From: Alkalihalobacterium sp048323755
GTDB taxonomy: Bacteria; Bacillota; Bacilli; Bacillales; Bacillaceae_F
Assembly (NCBI RefSeq): GCF_048323755.1
Contig: NZ_JBLWFS010000001.1
Span: 248,001 to 312,000 of the forward strand
Direction of reading: 5' to 3'
Length of the DNA stretch: 64,000 bases
In this document: positions 49,864 to 58,038 of the stretch, one piece after another
How the letters are laid out: each line of letters opens with the position of its first letter
How positions within the stretch are numbered: position 1 is the stretch's first letter
Program-made: the position numbers and the translations under genes
Notes under the pieces: model-generated
Seen by the model: the letters and a program-made list of their open reading frames with translations, nothing else
What the model was told of the DNA's origin: nothing
Database searches by the model: none

Positions 49864-51597
49864 ATGTCAAATCCGTTACAAGGAAGACGCGAAAGCCTGT
49901 CTTCCTTCTTTTCCTTACCAACCAAATTAACCAATCGAATGTGGATTGGACTTACTCTAGTTCTCATTTTTCTTTTCTTTGTGTGGCCGATTGTTCGTTT
50001 AACATTGTTGAGTTTTTCTGTAGAAGAGGGCCACGTATTCTCGAATTACCTTTTAATTTTTCAGGAAGCGAGAACGCTGAAAGTTCTTTCGAATACGTTT
50101 ATCATCGTTTCTGGTTCGACACTTTTATCCGTTTTATTAGGAGTATCACTTGCATGGCTCGTCGGTTACAGTGACATTCGTTATAAAAAAATAGTATCCA
50201 TCTTTGTGATGTTACCATTTATCATTCCTTCTTACATTGTCACATTATCGTGGACACAATTTATGGGGAATAATGGTATGTTCGCTAAGGTTCTTTCCTT
50301 TTTACCCGGTCAGTTTGAGCCGCTTAACTTATACAGTTACACAGGGATGATTGTCATTCTAGGTTTATCGCACTATCCTTTAGTGTTTTTATTAACGATG
50401 AGTATTATTAAAAGAATCCCGCGAGAATTAGAGTGGGCGGTTCGTTCCTCAGGTGGTAGCTATTGGACGGCTTTTCGGAAGGTAACGCTTCCGCTTGCCT
50501 TACCAGGAATCGCAAGTGGTGGCTTATTAGCGTTTCTTGCAAACCTAGACAATTTTGGGATCCCTGCCTTCTTAGGCATCCCCGCTAATATTACGGTGTT
50601 AAGTACGGCAATATATCAAGAAATAGTTGGATTTGGACCGAATGCGTTTGCAAGGGCGGCCACATTTTCAGTTATACTCGGTATCATTGCTTTACTCGGA
50701 ACTCTATTTCAATGGTTGCTATTAAAGCGCGGGACACAAGGAGATACGAGCGAAATCGATTCCAGTCCCCGTTTTACACTAGGGAGTTATCGAACAACAG
50801 TGGAAGTTGCTTTATGGTCTTTTCTTATAATTATTAGTATTGTTCCGCTATTTTCTATGGTAGGCTCGTCCCTCATTAGAGCTTATGGTCTTCCGTTTAC
50901 ATTAGAAAATCTTACGTTTAATCACTATCAATTTGTATTGATGGAAAATGACAAGATCAAGGGAGCGATCGTAAACAGTTTGAAGCTTGCGATAGGAACA
51001 GCGTTTATTTGTTTAATTGCCGGTACCGCTATCGCTTATTATCGTTTACGGAAAAAGAATAGTTTTGGTAAATGGATGGAAGTTTCTGTTGGTTTACCTT
51101 ATGCATTGCCAGGAACCGTTTTAGCACTTGCTATGATTTTAACGTGGATGCAGCCGATCCCAGGCTGGAATCCAGGAATATACGGGAGTATTTGGATTTT
51201 ATTTATTGCCTATGTGACGCGGTTTATGATTTTACAAGTGCGAGGAAGTATGACTGCGATGTCCCAAATTGCTCCGTCGATGGAGGAAGCAGCCCATGTT
51301 TCAGGAGCGAGTGGATTTAGCAAGTGGCGTTTTATTATGTTGCCCCTTTTACTTCCGGGGTTATTAAGTGGAGCATTTCTCGTATTGCTAACCGCTTTAA
51401 CTGAACTGACCGTTTCGGCGTTACTGTGGTCTAGTGGTTCCGAAACGATTGGCTTAATGATTTTTAACTTTGAACAAGCAGGATATACCACTTATTCTAC
51501 GGCGTTTTCGACAATTATTGTTATTACGATGCTAGGGCTAGCTCTCGTGTTATTGGCGTGCCAAAAGTTTTATGAAAAGAAGGTGAAAAGTGTATGA
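49864..51597 (+). CDS. ABC importer permease, fused two-domain type
   Basis: A 577-residue membrane protein made of two tandem permease modules (~55-285 and ~335-570), each with about six segments and an EAA loop (e.g. ELEWAVRSSGGSYWTAFRKV and SMEEAAHVSGASGFSKWRFI). This is the layout of FbpB/PhnU-type permeases. It lies 21 bases after the binding protein gene and overlaps the ATPase gene by four bases. The complete transporter is thus encoded in order binding protein, permease, ATPase. Confidence 0.9.
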   Translation: MSNPLQGRRESLSSFFSLPTKLTNRMWIGLTLVLIFLFFVWPIVRLTLLSFSVEEGHVFSNYLLIFQEARTLKVLSNTFIIVSGSTLLSVLLGVSLAWLVGYSDIRYKKIVSIFVMLPFIIPSYIVTLSWTQFMGNNGMFAKVLSFLPGQFEPLNLYSYTGMIVILGLSHYPLVFLLTMSIIKRIPRELEWAVRSSGGSYWTAFRKVTLPLALPGIASGGLLAFLANLDNFGIPAFLGIPANITVLSTAIYQEIVGFGPNAFARAATFSVILGIIALLGTLFQWLLLKRGTQGDTSEIDSSPRFTLGSYRTTVEVALWSFLIIISIVPLFSMVGSSLIRAYGLPFTLENLTFNHYQFVLMENDKIKGAIVNSLKLAIGTAFICLIAGTAIAYYRLRKKNSFGKWMEVSVGLPYALPGTVLALAMILTWMQPIPGWNPGIYGSIWILFIAYVTRFMILQVRGSMTAMSQIAPSMEEAAHVSGASGFSKWRFIMLPLLLPGLLSGAFLVLLTALTELTVSALLWSSGSETIGLMIFNFEQAGYTTYSTAFSTIIVITMLGLALVLLACQKFYEKKVKSV

Positions 51598-52670
51598 GTA
51601 CAGTTGTTGAACGTATATCAAAAAAGTTTGGGGAAACGACGGCTTTATCCTCGATTGATTTGACCATTGAAAAAGGGGAGTTTGTTGCGATCTTAGGCCC
51701 TTCCGGCTGTGGGAAAACGACTTTACTACGACTGCTTGCTGGCTTTGAACAACCTTCTGCTGGCAGCATCACGATGGGTAATCAGTTGATTGCGACTCAT
51801 AGTCAAACAGTGCCGCCAGAAAAACGAAATATTGGGATGGTGTTTCAATCATTTGCCTTGTGGCCGCATCTGAAAGTAAAAGAACAAATTCATTTTCCAA
51901 TCCAACACCATCGTTATGTTCCGGCAACGTTAAAGAACAACAGTGAAGAACGTGTTCGCGAAATGCTGGAACTTGTTGGACTGTCAAAATACGGGGACCG
52001 TATGCCGAGTGAATTATCGGGTGGTCAAAAGCAACGTGTTGCCATTGCTCGAGCGCTTGCTCCTCAACCAGCGTTATTATTAATGGATGAGCCACTCAGC
52101 AGTTTGGATGCAGAGTTAAGAATGGATTTAAGAAAAGAAATTCAAACGATTCACCGCTTAACGAAAACGTCGATTGTGTATGTTACCCATGATCAAGGAG
52201 AAGCACTAGCGATGGCAGATAAAATTGTCGTGATGAAAGAAGGTCAGATCGAACAAATCGGTCGCCCAGAAGAAATCTTCTTAAGACCTGAAACAATGTT
52301 TGTTGCAAAATTTGTAGGGAAGGCCAATATTTTACGGGGAAGCTGGACGCAACAATTCTTCAAACCAGAAGGGGAAGCAAGTCTGGTCTGGGAAAATCAA
52401 TCGGTTTCGACCGAAATGAGAAAAGATGGTCTATTTCCTGTTCGTCCAGAACAACTCGTCGTAAAGAAAAGCGGTTCCGGGCTTCAAGGGATCGTTCGCA
52501 ACGTCATGTTTCAAGGAAAAGAAATTCATTACTCGATTGAGGTTAATGGAGAGTTAATCAATGTCCATACAAATAGCTTCCACCGCTATCATGTCGATGA
52601 AAAGGTAGTCGTCGACTTTAAGCAGGAAAGCAGTGTCCCCATTTATAGTGAGCCGTTGGTTGGGGTTTGA
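51594..52670 (+). CDS. ABC importer ATPase with TOBE domain
   Basis: A 358-residue ATPase of the FbpC/PotA group. It has Walker A GPSGCGKTTLLR, signature LSGGQKQRVAIARAL, Walker B LLLMDEPLSSLD and the H-loop VYVTHDQ. Residues ~235-358 form the C-terminal TOBE/regulatory region. ATG follows AAGAAGGTG and overlaps the permease stop. It powers the importer encoded by the two genes before it and ends the six-gene operon; a terminator lies 260 bases further on. Confidence 0.93.
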   Translation: MSTVVERISKKFGETTALSSIDLTIEKGEFVAILGPSGCGKTTLLRLLAGFEQPSAGSITMGNQLIATHSQTVPPEKRNIGMVFQSFALWPHLKVKEQIHFPIQHHRYVPATLKNNSEERVREMLELVGLSKYGDRMPSELSGGQKQRVAIARALAPQPALLLMDEPLSSLDAELRMDLRKEIQTIHRLTKTSIVYVTHDQGEALAMADKIVVMKEGQIEQIGRPEEIFLRPETMFVAKFVGKANILRGSWTQQFFKPEGEASLVWENQSVSTEMRKDGLFPVRPEQLVVKKSGSGLQGIVRNVMFQGKEIHYSIEVNGELINVHTNSFHRYHVDEKVVVDFKQESSVPIYSEPLVGV

Positions 52671-52763
52671 CGGCATTCCTACTTTAATTTATTTTTTATT
52701 GATTTTATAAGTTATCTTAGCGGACTGGATTACACGCTTCACTATTATGGAGGCGCAGAACAA

Positions 52764-52830
52764 GAGTTGAAATGAAATAACCAGAAGTCGAAAATAATCC
52801 AGCAGAAGTTAAAAGTACCGAAAATAAATA
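52764..52830 (+). repeat. Degenerate 21-bp repeats, third locus
   Basis: Units related to AAGTTGAAAATAAA begin at 52764, 52785 and 52806, again exactly 21 bases apart but diverged (GAGTTGAAATGAAATAA, AAGTCGAAAATAAT, AAGTTAAAAGTACCG). Confidence 0.65.
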
Positions 52831-52931
52831 GTGAAAGAGAAAGCAAGTCAGCGTTCTATTTTCAACATGCTAAATTAGTAAACAGCTCTTAACGCAGTAA
52901 CTCTTAACGGAAGAAATATTTTCCCATTGAT

Positions 52932-52966
52932 AAACGCCCGCCTAATCGATTAGGCGGGCGTTTTTT
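52932..52966. terminator. Perfect palindromic terminator
   Basis: AAACGCCCGCCTAATC and GATTAGGCGGGCGTTT form an uninterrupted 16-bp palindrome followed by TTTTTT. The T-run favours the plus strand, ending the ABC operon. Confidence 0.9.
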
Positions 52967-53120
52967 GACTTCTAAGAAGTTTCTATGGACATTATGATTC
53001 TCTTCAAATCAGTCGGATTTGATATCTTAAATACTCAATTTTAACTAAATGGAATTAGTTGTGACATTTAGGTCACGTTATTGATGAGGGATAAAAATAG
53101 ATAATTTTCCATCTGTGTTG

Positions 53121-53149
53121 TTTACACGCTAGTTAAATTGTGGTAAATT
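53121..53149 (+). promoter_or_regulatory. Promoter of the HTH-protease-PIN operon
   Basis: TTTACA (53121-53126), a 17-base spacer and TAAATT (53144-53149). Just upstream is GTGAC-N6-GTCAC (53061-53076), a possible operator. Confidence 0.55.
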
Positions 53150-53173
53150 CTAGTTATAAAATAACAATTCACT

Positions 53174-53199
53174 ACATCGTGATTTTAAAGTCACGATGT
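53174..53199 (+). promoter_or_regulatory. Leader hairpin before the HTH protein gene
   Basis: ACATCGTGA and TCACGATGT form a 9-bp stem around an eight-base loop in the predicted 5' leader, ending eight bases before the GAAGGAG ribosome site. The position allows control of translation or binding by the encoded HTH protein. Confidence 0.45.
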
Positions 53200-53220
53200 T
53201 TAATGAAGGAGTGATAGAGA

Positions 53221-53859
53221 ATGAATAAGGCTGCTTTTCAAGTTAATACCCATTCGCTAGGAAGGCTTTGGCCGGTAAAGTTGTTTGCTAGAAATGCCCA
53301 AGACGATGGGTATAGCGAATTAGAAAACTTAGATATGGCTGCAGATGCGATTTTATTTAACCAAGGTGTTTATGTGTATGAGATTGGAGTTGAAACACAA
53401 GAGGCTTGGTCTATGAACAAACTCCGTTTTGTTAAAATAAAAAACCTGATTTCAATCCAAGGTCCCATTCCGTACCAAGCACCTCACGAACTTTCGGTTC
53501 ACCAAGTCCTATCTCTATCTGAAGCTGCAAAATTGTGGGGATTAAATGATAGTAGTACGTTACGAAAAGCGATGGAGCGGGATAAGTTCTATGAGTCAGA
53601 GGTAAGGAAGGCGGACTCGGTCTGGTTGGTTACTTATCCGGCGATGCAACGAGTCTTTGAAGCGCGGACGAAAAAAGAGATTGAAACGGAATTTTATCCT
53701 AGTATTACGATACAAGCAAATGATGGTGCTGAATCTTTTTCGATTCAAGAAAATCAACTCGTTTCAAAGAAGAAAATTTCACCACGGCAGAAATATAAGT
53801 TAAATGAAATGGATAGCGATGATGAGAGCCAATATATAGAAAAAAAGGGGACGGATTAG
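53221..53859 (+). CDS. Helix-turn-helix protein, first gene of a membrane protease/PIN operon
   Basis: A 212-residue cytoplasmic protein. Residues ~97-150 carry an excisionase-like HTH (VLSLSEAAKLWGLNDSSTLR...VWLVTYPAMQRVFE), of the kind found in small DNA-binding or antitoxin-like proteins. The first 90 residues are an unrecognised domain and the last ~50 are charged and probably disordered (EMDSDDESQYIEKKGTD). GAAGGAG precedes the ATG. Its stop is immediately followed by the Lon-type protease gene (ATG at 53860). It may autoregulate the operon and could be a protease substrate; both are inferences. Confidence 0.7.
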   Translation: MNKAAFQVNTHSLGRLWPVKLFARNAQDDGYSELENLDMAADAILFNQGVYVYEIGVETQEAWSMNKLRFVKIKNLISIQGPIPYQAPHELSVHQVLSLSEAAKLWGLNDSSTLRKAMERDKFYESEVRKADSVWLVTYPAMQRVFEARTKKEIETEFYPSITIQANDGAESFSIQENQLVSKKKISPRQKYKLNEMDSDDESQYIEKKGTD

Positions 53860-54618
53860 ATGAATAAGCTCGTTAACTTTTCAAAGAAAATAGATCTATT
53901 AATGGTGCTTTTTGTTGTTAGTATTATGGTTCTACTAAGCATTGCTTATTTTTCTATTCCGACAAATGCAATTATTTCTATTCCTGGAACGGTGACGTCT
54001 ATGACAGAAGATATTGAAATGGATCAAGCAGCCAATGTCCATCGGGTATCGGTACGAAACTTTATTGTTTACGATCGTCTCGATTTCCTGGAATACATGT
54101 GGAATAACAAAGAATTGGTTTCTACTTTTGGTTATTCCTCATTCGATACAAATAAGGATGCCACTGTCGCCGCTCTTTCTCGAGAAATTGAGGCGTTAGA
54201 GTTAAAAATAGAAAAATACGACGTGATTTTTAACTTTATTATGAACCGGTACTCATCGGAAGAAGAAGTGGATATTGTTTTAAACGATTTGAAGTTCCCA
54301 GATGATGCAATTGGATCTTCGGACTCGTTAGCGATTACTTTAAGTCTAATCGGAAATTACGAGCAGAAGCCTTGGATGGCGTCAGAACAAAAAGTCGTGA
54401 TCACAGGTAGTTTAGGAGAAGGAGGCGCAGTTGTTCCTGTTGGTGGTGTTTACCTTAAAGCGCTCGCCTCCAAAAAAGACCAAGCAGATGTTTTCATCAT
54501 TCCACAAGCTAATATTGAAGAAGCTAACCGGTATATGAAGCGCAATTCAAAGCCATTAATCGTAGCGGTAGAAACGATTAATGAAGCGATCGATTGGTTA
54601 GATGAGAATATAAAATAA
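53860..54618 (+). CDS. Membrane-anchored Lon-type (S16) serine protease
   Basis: A 252-residue protein with an N-terminal anchor (~12-33). A middle region of about 110 residues includes a helical stretch (SREIEALELKIEKYDVIFNF). The C-terminal S16 protease domain follows: DDAIGSSDSLAITLSLIG aligns with the Lon GPSAGLAMALAL active-site segment (Ser154), and ITGSLGEGGAVVPVGGVYLK aligns with TGEISLRG..LPVGGIKEK (Lys200). Both dyad residues are kept, but Pro and Ala-Gly around the Ser are changed (GSSDS). There is no AAA ATPase domain and no PDZ domain, unlike Lon or YlbL. The active site is probably outside the membrane. It is coupled with the HTH gene and followed by a PIN gene. Confidence 0.8.
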   Translation: MNKLVNFSKKIDLLMVLFVVSIMVLLSIAYFSIPTNAIISIPGTVTSMTEDIEMDQAANVHRVSVRNFIVYDRLDFLEYMWNNKELVSTFGYSSFDTNKDATVAALSREIEALELKIEKYDVIFNFIMNRYSSEEEVDIVLNDLKFPDDAIGSSDSLAITLSLIGNYEQKPWMASEQKVVITGSLGEGGAVVPVGGVYLKALASKKDQADVFIIPQANIEEANRYMKRNSKPLIVAVETINEAIDWLDENIK

Positions 54619-54636
54619 ACACAGGAGGCGTTGGAT

Positions 54637-55926
54637 TTGGTACAAGTTGAAACTGTAATGACAGTATTGAAGATAGGCTCAATTTCGTTATTTATACTTT
54701 CTATTATTTTTTTAAGACAAGGACTTCAAGCACCAAGTAAATGGAAAGGGACATCCCGTAAGAAAAAAATGAAGTGGAACCCTTATACCCATTTTAATCG
54801 ACACCTTTTTACAGAGGCGAGCATTCAAAATGCAGCTACTGTGTTCGGGAAGAGAAAGAATCATTTTCTAGCATTTGATACAGATGTCTTACTTGAATAC
54901 CCTAACATACTAACCGATGTCTCGGACAAGCTTCAGCAGCCAATACTAATTAGCGAGCAAGTTCGCTATGAATTAAATCGCCATAAAGACCGTAATCCTA
55001 ATTTGAAACAACAGGCGAGAGTAGCTTTAAAATCGATTGCCAATTTACATAAAGAAAAAAAATTAGAATTGTTACCGATTAATAAGCCATTCACTCAAGC
55101 ACAAGGACTTAGACCTGAAGTAGACGATGACCTAATTATCGCTTCTTATCTGGAGCGAATGAACGATCAAGCTCAAATAATATTCATTACAAATGATAAT
55201 AACGCCCGAACGACAGCGCGGACGACAAAGCTCACTGCTCTGGAGCTTGACTGGGAAACGGATAAGTCAAAGAGGCCAAAGGAAATTAAATTCCGGCCGG
55301 GCTATGCATATAAAGTGATATCAATCGGAACGTTTGCACTGGCGATCGGTTTCATGTATGGTCATAGTTTTGTAGAAAAAGAGATAATGGCAGGTAGTGT
55401 TACTGTAGAAGCTTCCGAGGGACAAGTCACATTCAGCACGAAGCACCCGACGTTCATTGAAGATGAACAGCCATATTTAATCAAAAGCGAGTACGATGAA
55501 TTTTACCAAGGATATGAAATAGGAGACTGGGGAGCGGTTGCTGTACTGGATACGGACTACCTTTCAGCTGGCAGGGGGCCTATGCAACGTTCACATTATA
55601 AAGTAACCCTCGCGTCTTGGATTTACGATGATATCCAAGAAAAGAAAAACCAATTGAAATATGTTCTAGTATTAGAAAATGGTAAAGAGTTTGAGGAAAT
55701 GTATCAATTCGTTCACTCTTATCGGAAAGAGGGAATTCGCATCGCGAGTGTTAACAGTAGTGTCCGGTTTTCTGGAGTGAATAGTTCTGTGGAGGTTAAC
55801 TTTAACCTTAAGAACGAAGTAGAGGTGGACCATCTTAAGGAGGCGAAGTTAAGACTTGTTCATAAAGTGACTGGAGAAGTCGTCCAAACGATACCGGTAA
55901 AAACCGTACATAAGGAGGAGTTGTAA
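54637..55926 (+). CDS. Membrane-anchored PIN-domain protein
   Basis: A protein of about 429 residues. It has an N-terminal membrane segment (~7-25) and a basic linker (SRKKKMKWN). A PIN nuclease-like domain spans ~75-210: HFLAFDTDVLLEYPNIL with two Asp, SEQVRYELNR with Glu, VDDDLIIASYLE and FITNDNNAR complete the acidic set of a metal-dependent RNase. A second membrane segment (~230-246) leads to an external C-terminal region of ~180 residues that I do not recognise. AGGAGG (54623-54628) is eight bases from the TTG at 54637 and only two from the TTG at 54631, so 54637 is preferred. Acidic residues look complete, so activity is possible. Confidence 0.75.
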   Translation: MVQVETVMTVLKIGSISLFILSIIFLRQGLQAPSKWKGTSRKKKMKWNPYTHFNRHLFTEASIQNAATVFGKRKNHFLAFDTDVLLEYPNILTDVSDKLQQPILISEQVRYELNRHKDRNPNLKQQARVALKSIANLHKEKKLELLPINKPFTQAQGLRPEVDDDLIIASYLERMNDQAQIIFITNDNNARTTARTTKLTALELDWETDKSKRPKEIKFRPGYAYKVISIGTFALAIGFMYGHSFVEKEIMAGSVTVEASEGQVTFSTKHPTFIEDEQPYLIKSEYDEFYQGYEIGDWGAVAVLDTDYLSAGRGPMQRSHYKVTLASWIYDDIQEKKNQLKYVLVLENGKEFEEMYQFVHSYRKEGIRIASVNSSVRFSGVNSSVEVNFNLKNEVEVDHLKEAKLRLVHKVTGEVVQTIPVKTVHKEEL

Positions 55927-55927
55927 T

Positions 55928-56080
55928 ATGTCGTTGATGCAATGGATCTTGTTAATCGTTTATGTTTTAATTCCAACGACCATTATATTTGCTATTATTT
56001 TCGGTACTTGGCGACTAATTGCTTTTCTAGTTGAAAAGTTTAGGAAGTTTACAAGAAAGATGGATGGGATAGATACTTAA
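55928..56080 (+). CDS. Small membrane protein, 50 residues
   Basis: AGGAGG lies eight bases before the ATG, which follows the PIN gene stop by one base. The product has one membrane segment (about residues 6-32) and a basic cytoplasmic-type tail (EKFRKFTRKM). It is the last gene of the operon before a strong terminator. No family recognised. It could be a subunit or regulator of the protease/PIN pair. Confidence 0.65.
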   Translation: MSLMQWILLIVYVLIPTTIIFAIIFGTWRLIAFLVEKFRKFTRKMDGIDT

Positions 56081-56103
56081 AATAGGGACTTTCTCTAAAA
56101 AAA

Positions 56104-56135
56104 GTAGGACGAACCCTGGTTTGGGTTCGTCCTAC
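56104..56135. terminator. Bidirectional terminator
   Basis: GTAGGACGAACCC pairs perfectly with GGGTTCGTCCTAC around a six-base loop. On the minus strand a run of T follows, ending the convergent lipoprotein gene at 56169; on the plus strand it ends the PIN operon. Confidence 0.9.
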
Positions 56136-56168
56136 TATATTTGTATATTAGCGGTACGTTTTTTTTTA

Positions 56169-57161
56169 CTATTTATTTCTAAACTCTACGATTTTCCATT
56201 GGCCATTGTCGTCTTTTTCCATATCAACTACTACATCAAGGCGTTCAATAAGCTTAGCTTCAGCTTCAGCTTCAGATGTAATTCCAAACACTTGAATGTT
56301 GACATCATAGGTAAAAGTATTTTCATCTCTTTCATGAACGAATGTAGAGAAGAATTGCGGGTCAATTTCTTTGTAGTCCCATTCAATAAATGCATCAGCC
56401 ATGTTTAAGTAGGCTTCGTGGTAGGGTTCTGGATATAAGAACGTATCCGTTGCAATGGAGTAAATGTCTTCTTCACTTTCAATTGTATATAGATCAAATA
56501 ACCTAGTCCATGCCTTTTCTGCTTCGTCAGTTAATGCGCTTTCCATTTCGAAATAAATGGAAGGAAGTTCGTTACTCTCGACAATTTCTTCAATTTTTTG
56601 TAAAGCAGCCTCGTTGTTAAATTGGTGAGTATAAAGGTCAGAGCGTTCCCCTTCACCGTCTAAATAAATAGTCTCTATACTTACTCCATGGTTGGTCTCA
56701 AGCCAGTTATCGTCTACTAATTTGAAAAGAGTAGCGTATTCTGAAGTGCTATTGTAATTTGAATCTTCCATATATTCTTCAGTCATTGTTTTACTTTTTA
56801 CAATAGCTAGAGCTTCGTCTTCTATCATATAAATGACATCTAGGTTAGTAATCGACGTTGTAGGTTTTCGGTCCATCAACCTCTTTAAGTTAAGCTCATT
56901 TTGTGGTTCTTTTTGTAAAAAAATTTTGTAAGTATCTAAGTCTCCTTCATCAAGAGCCGCAGATTGTCCCTCAAGATTTTCGCGAATACTCTCAACAACA
57001 CTGATTGGGACTCCATGTTCATTGTTTTCTTCTTCTTTTTCTACAGCAGTAGGTAGCTCTCCCTCTTCTTGTGAACCGACTTGAGATTGAGATCCGCATC
57101 CCGCAATGAATCCAACGACAATAATGAATGATAATAAAACAGTTAAACTATTAAATTTCAT
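56169..57161 (-). CDS. Hypothetical lipoprotein
   Basis: A 330-residue protein with a lipobox (VGFIAGC) in its signal peptide and an acidic linker, then an all-acidic external region. Segments such as LEGQSAALDEGDLDTYKIFL and ARTAFIEWDYKEIDP-like stretches suggest NTF2-like or DUF-type folds, repeated twice (about 55-180 and 215-330). GGAGG lies about seven bases before the ATG at 57161, which is preferred over the in-frame ATG at 57176 that contains part of that site. It is monocistronic, with a terminator shared with the PIN operon. Function unknown. Confidence 0.7.
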   Translation of the reverse strand: MKFNSLTVLLSFIIVVGFIAGCGSQSQVGSQEEGELPTAVEKEEENNEHGVPISVVESIRENLEGQSAALDEGDLDTYKIFLQKEPQNELNLKRLMDRKPTTSITNLDVIYMIEDEALAIVKSKTMTEEYMEDSNYNSTSEYATLFKLVDDNWLETNHGVSIETIYLDGEGERSDLYTHQFNNEAALQKIEEIVESNELPSIYFEMESALTDEAEKAWTRLFDLYTIESEEDIYSIATDTFLYPEPYHEAYLNMADAFIEWDYKEIDPQFFSTFVHERDENTFTYDVNIQVFGITSEAEAEAKLIERLDVVVDMEKDDNGQWKIVEFRNK

Positions 57162-57176
57162 AAGTGCTTCCTCCAT

Positions 57177-57592
57177 TAGTATAATTTACCTTTAGAAATA
57201 TAATTGTAAAGTTAGAAAATGTTTCCTTAGGTAATAAAACAAGGACAATTATACTATAATTCGACAATTATTCCTAGGAAATACAGGAAGAAAGTAACTG
57301 AGAATTTTTAACAGTAATATTAAAGTAATTAATTCGAGGTCTGCCCCCACTAGAGTAAAGTATTACCGCTGTGGGACAGTCCCGCTATAAACAATGATAG
57401 AATATGTTAAAAAGCACGAGTAGGTCAGGCTTAATTTTAGTTATACAAAGCGAATCAAATCGGGTATATGTCGAAAGGTCTATGAAATGGCTAATCATGT
57501 CGCACGAAACTCCTCTTGTGTCTACACGTTTCGCCTTACTTCAAAAGTAAAATTTGGTAAAGTGGATGAAAACGATTACAGAGGTGAATAAG
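57177..57592. other. AT-rich spacer with a dispersed repeat
   Basis: About 415 bases without a gene, holding the GGTCTGCCCCC repeat copy at 57338. The promoter of the lipoprotein gene should lie in the first 100 bases (AT-rich, TATAAT-like on both strands). Confidence 0.4.
57338..57375 (+). repeat. Dispersed repeat copy, longest
   Basis: GGTCTGCCCCCACTAGAGTA followed by AAGTATTACCGCTGTGGG. The first half matches 43999 and the inverted copy at 44267; the second half (ATTACCGC) matches 42879. It therefore links the partial copies into one family. Confidence 0.6.
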
Positions 57593-57778
57593 ATGTCCTT
57601 TGAGTTGGTGCTAGATGCGATACTAGGTAAGAGAGAATTGTTCCATGTTATTGACTGTACAATATGTGGCCACGAAGAAATTTACTATATTGAACCCGAG
57701 TCGAAACAACAAATAGGGAAAGCTTGTTCACATTGTGGATTTGTTCAGAAATTTGAGTTTGACCACCAAAAAGAATAG
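57593..57778 (+). CDS. Small zinc-ribbon protein, 61 residues
   Basis: The product has CTICGHEEIYYIEP and, 22 residues later, CSHCGFVQKF, i.e. two CxxC pairs of a zinc ribbon. GAGGTGA lies about six bases before the ATG at 57593; the frame itself opens earlier at a TTG (57554). A terminator follows. No named family recognised; similar small ribbons occur in Bacillus as adaptor or regulatory proteins. Confidence 0.7.
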   Translation: MSFELVLDAILGKRELFHVIDCTICGHEEIYYIEPESKQQIGKACSHCGFVQKFEFDHQKE

Positions 57779-57821
57779 TGCTCCACTTATATCCTCAATT
57801 TTTTTAGTTTCTTTTTCGGTT

Positions 57822-57849
57822 AAAAAAGTAGGTTAAGACCTGCTTTTTT
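57822..57849 (+). terminator. Terminator after the zinc-ribbon gene
   Basis: AAAAAAGTAGGT pairs with ACCTGCTTTTTT (one G-U pair) around a four-base loop; the T-run lies in the 3' arm. Confidence 0.75.
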
Positions 57850-58038
57850 AGTTGGAAGAGTGTTATTCTTTTTTTCTTTGCCTAGCTCTCACCGGTCCTC
57901 CCAATCTCCTTCTTTTTATCAGTACAACTAAATAAATAGGGCTGTTGCTAATCCTAGCTAAAGCGTTAAAATAATAGATAAAGACCTGACTGACTATTAG
58001 GTCAAATCTTGGTAGCATCGTAGGGAGTTTATAAACAC

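Noticed and set aside
51769..52095. 108-residue minus-strand frame within the ABC ATPase gene
   Set aside because: It is fully inside a gene with all ATPase motifs on the plus strand, with no ribosome site or recognisable product.
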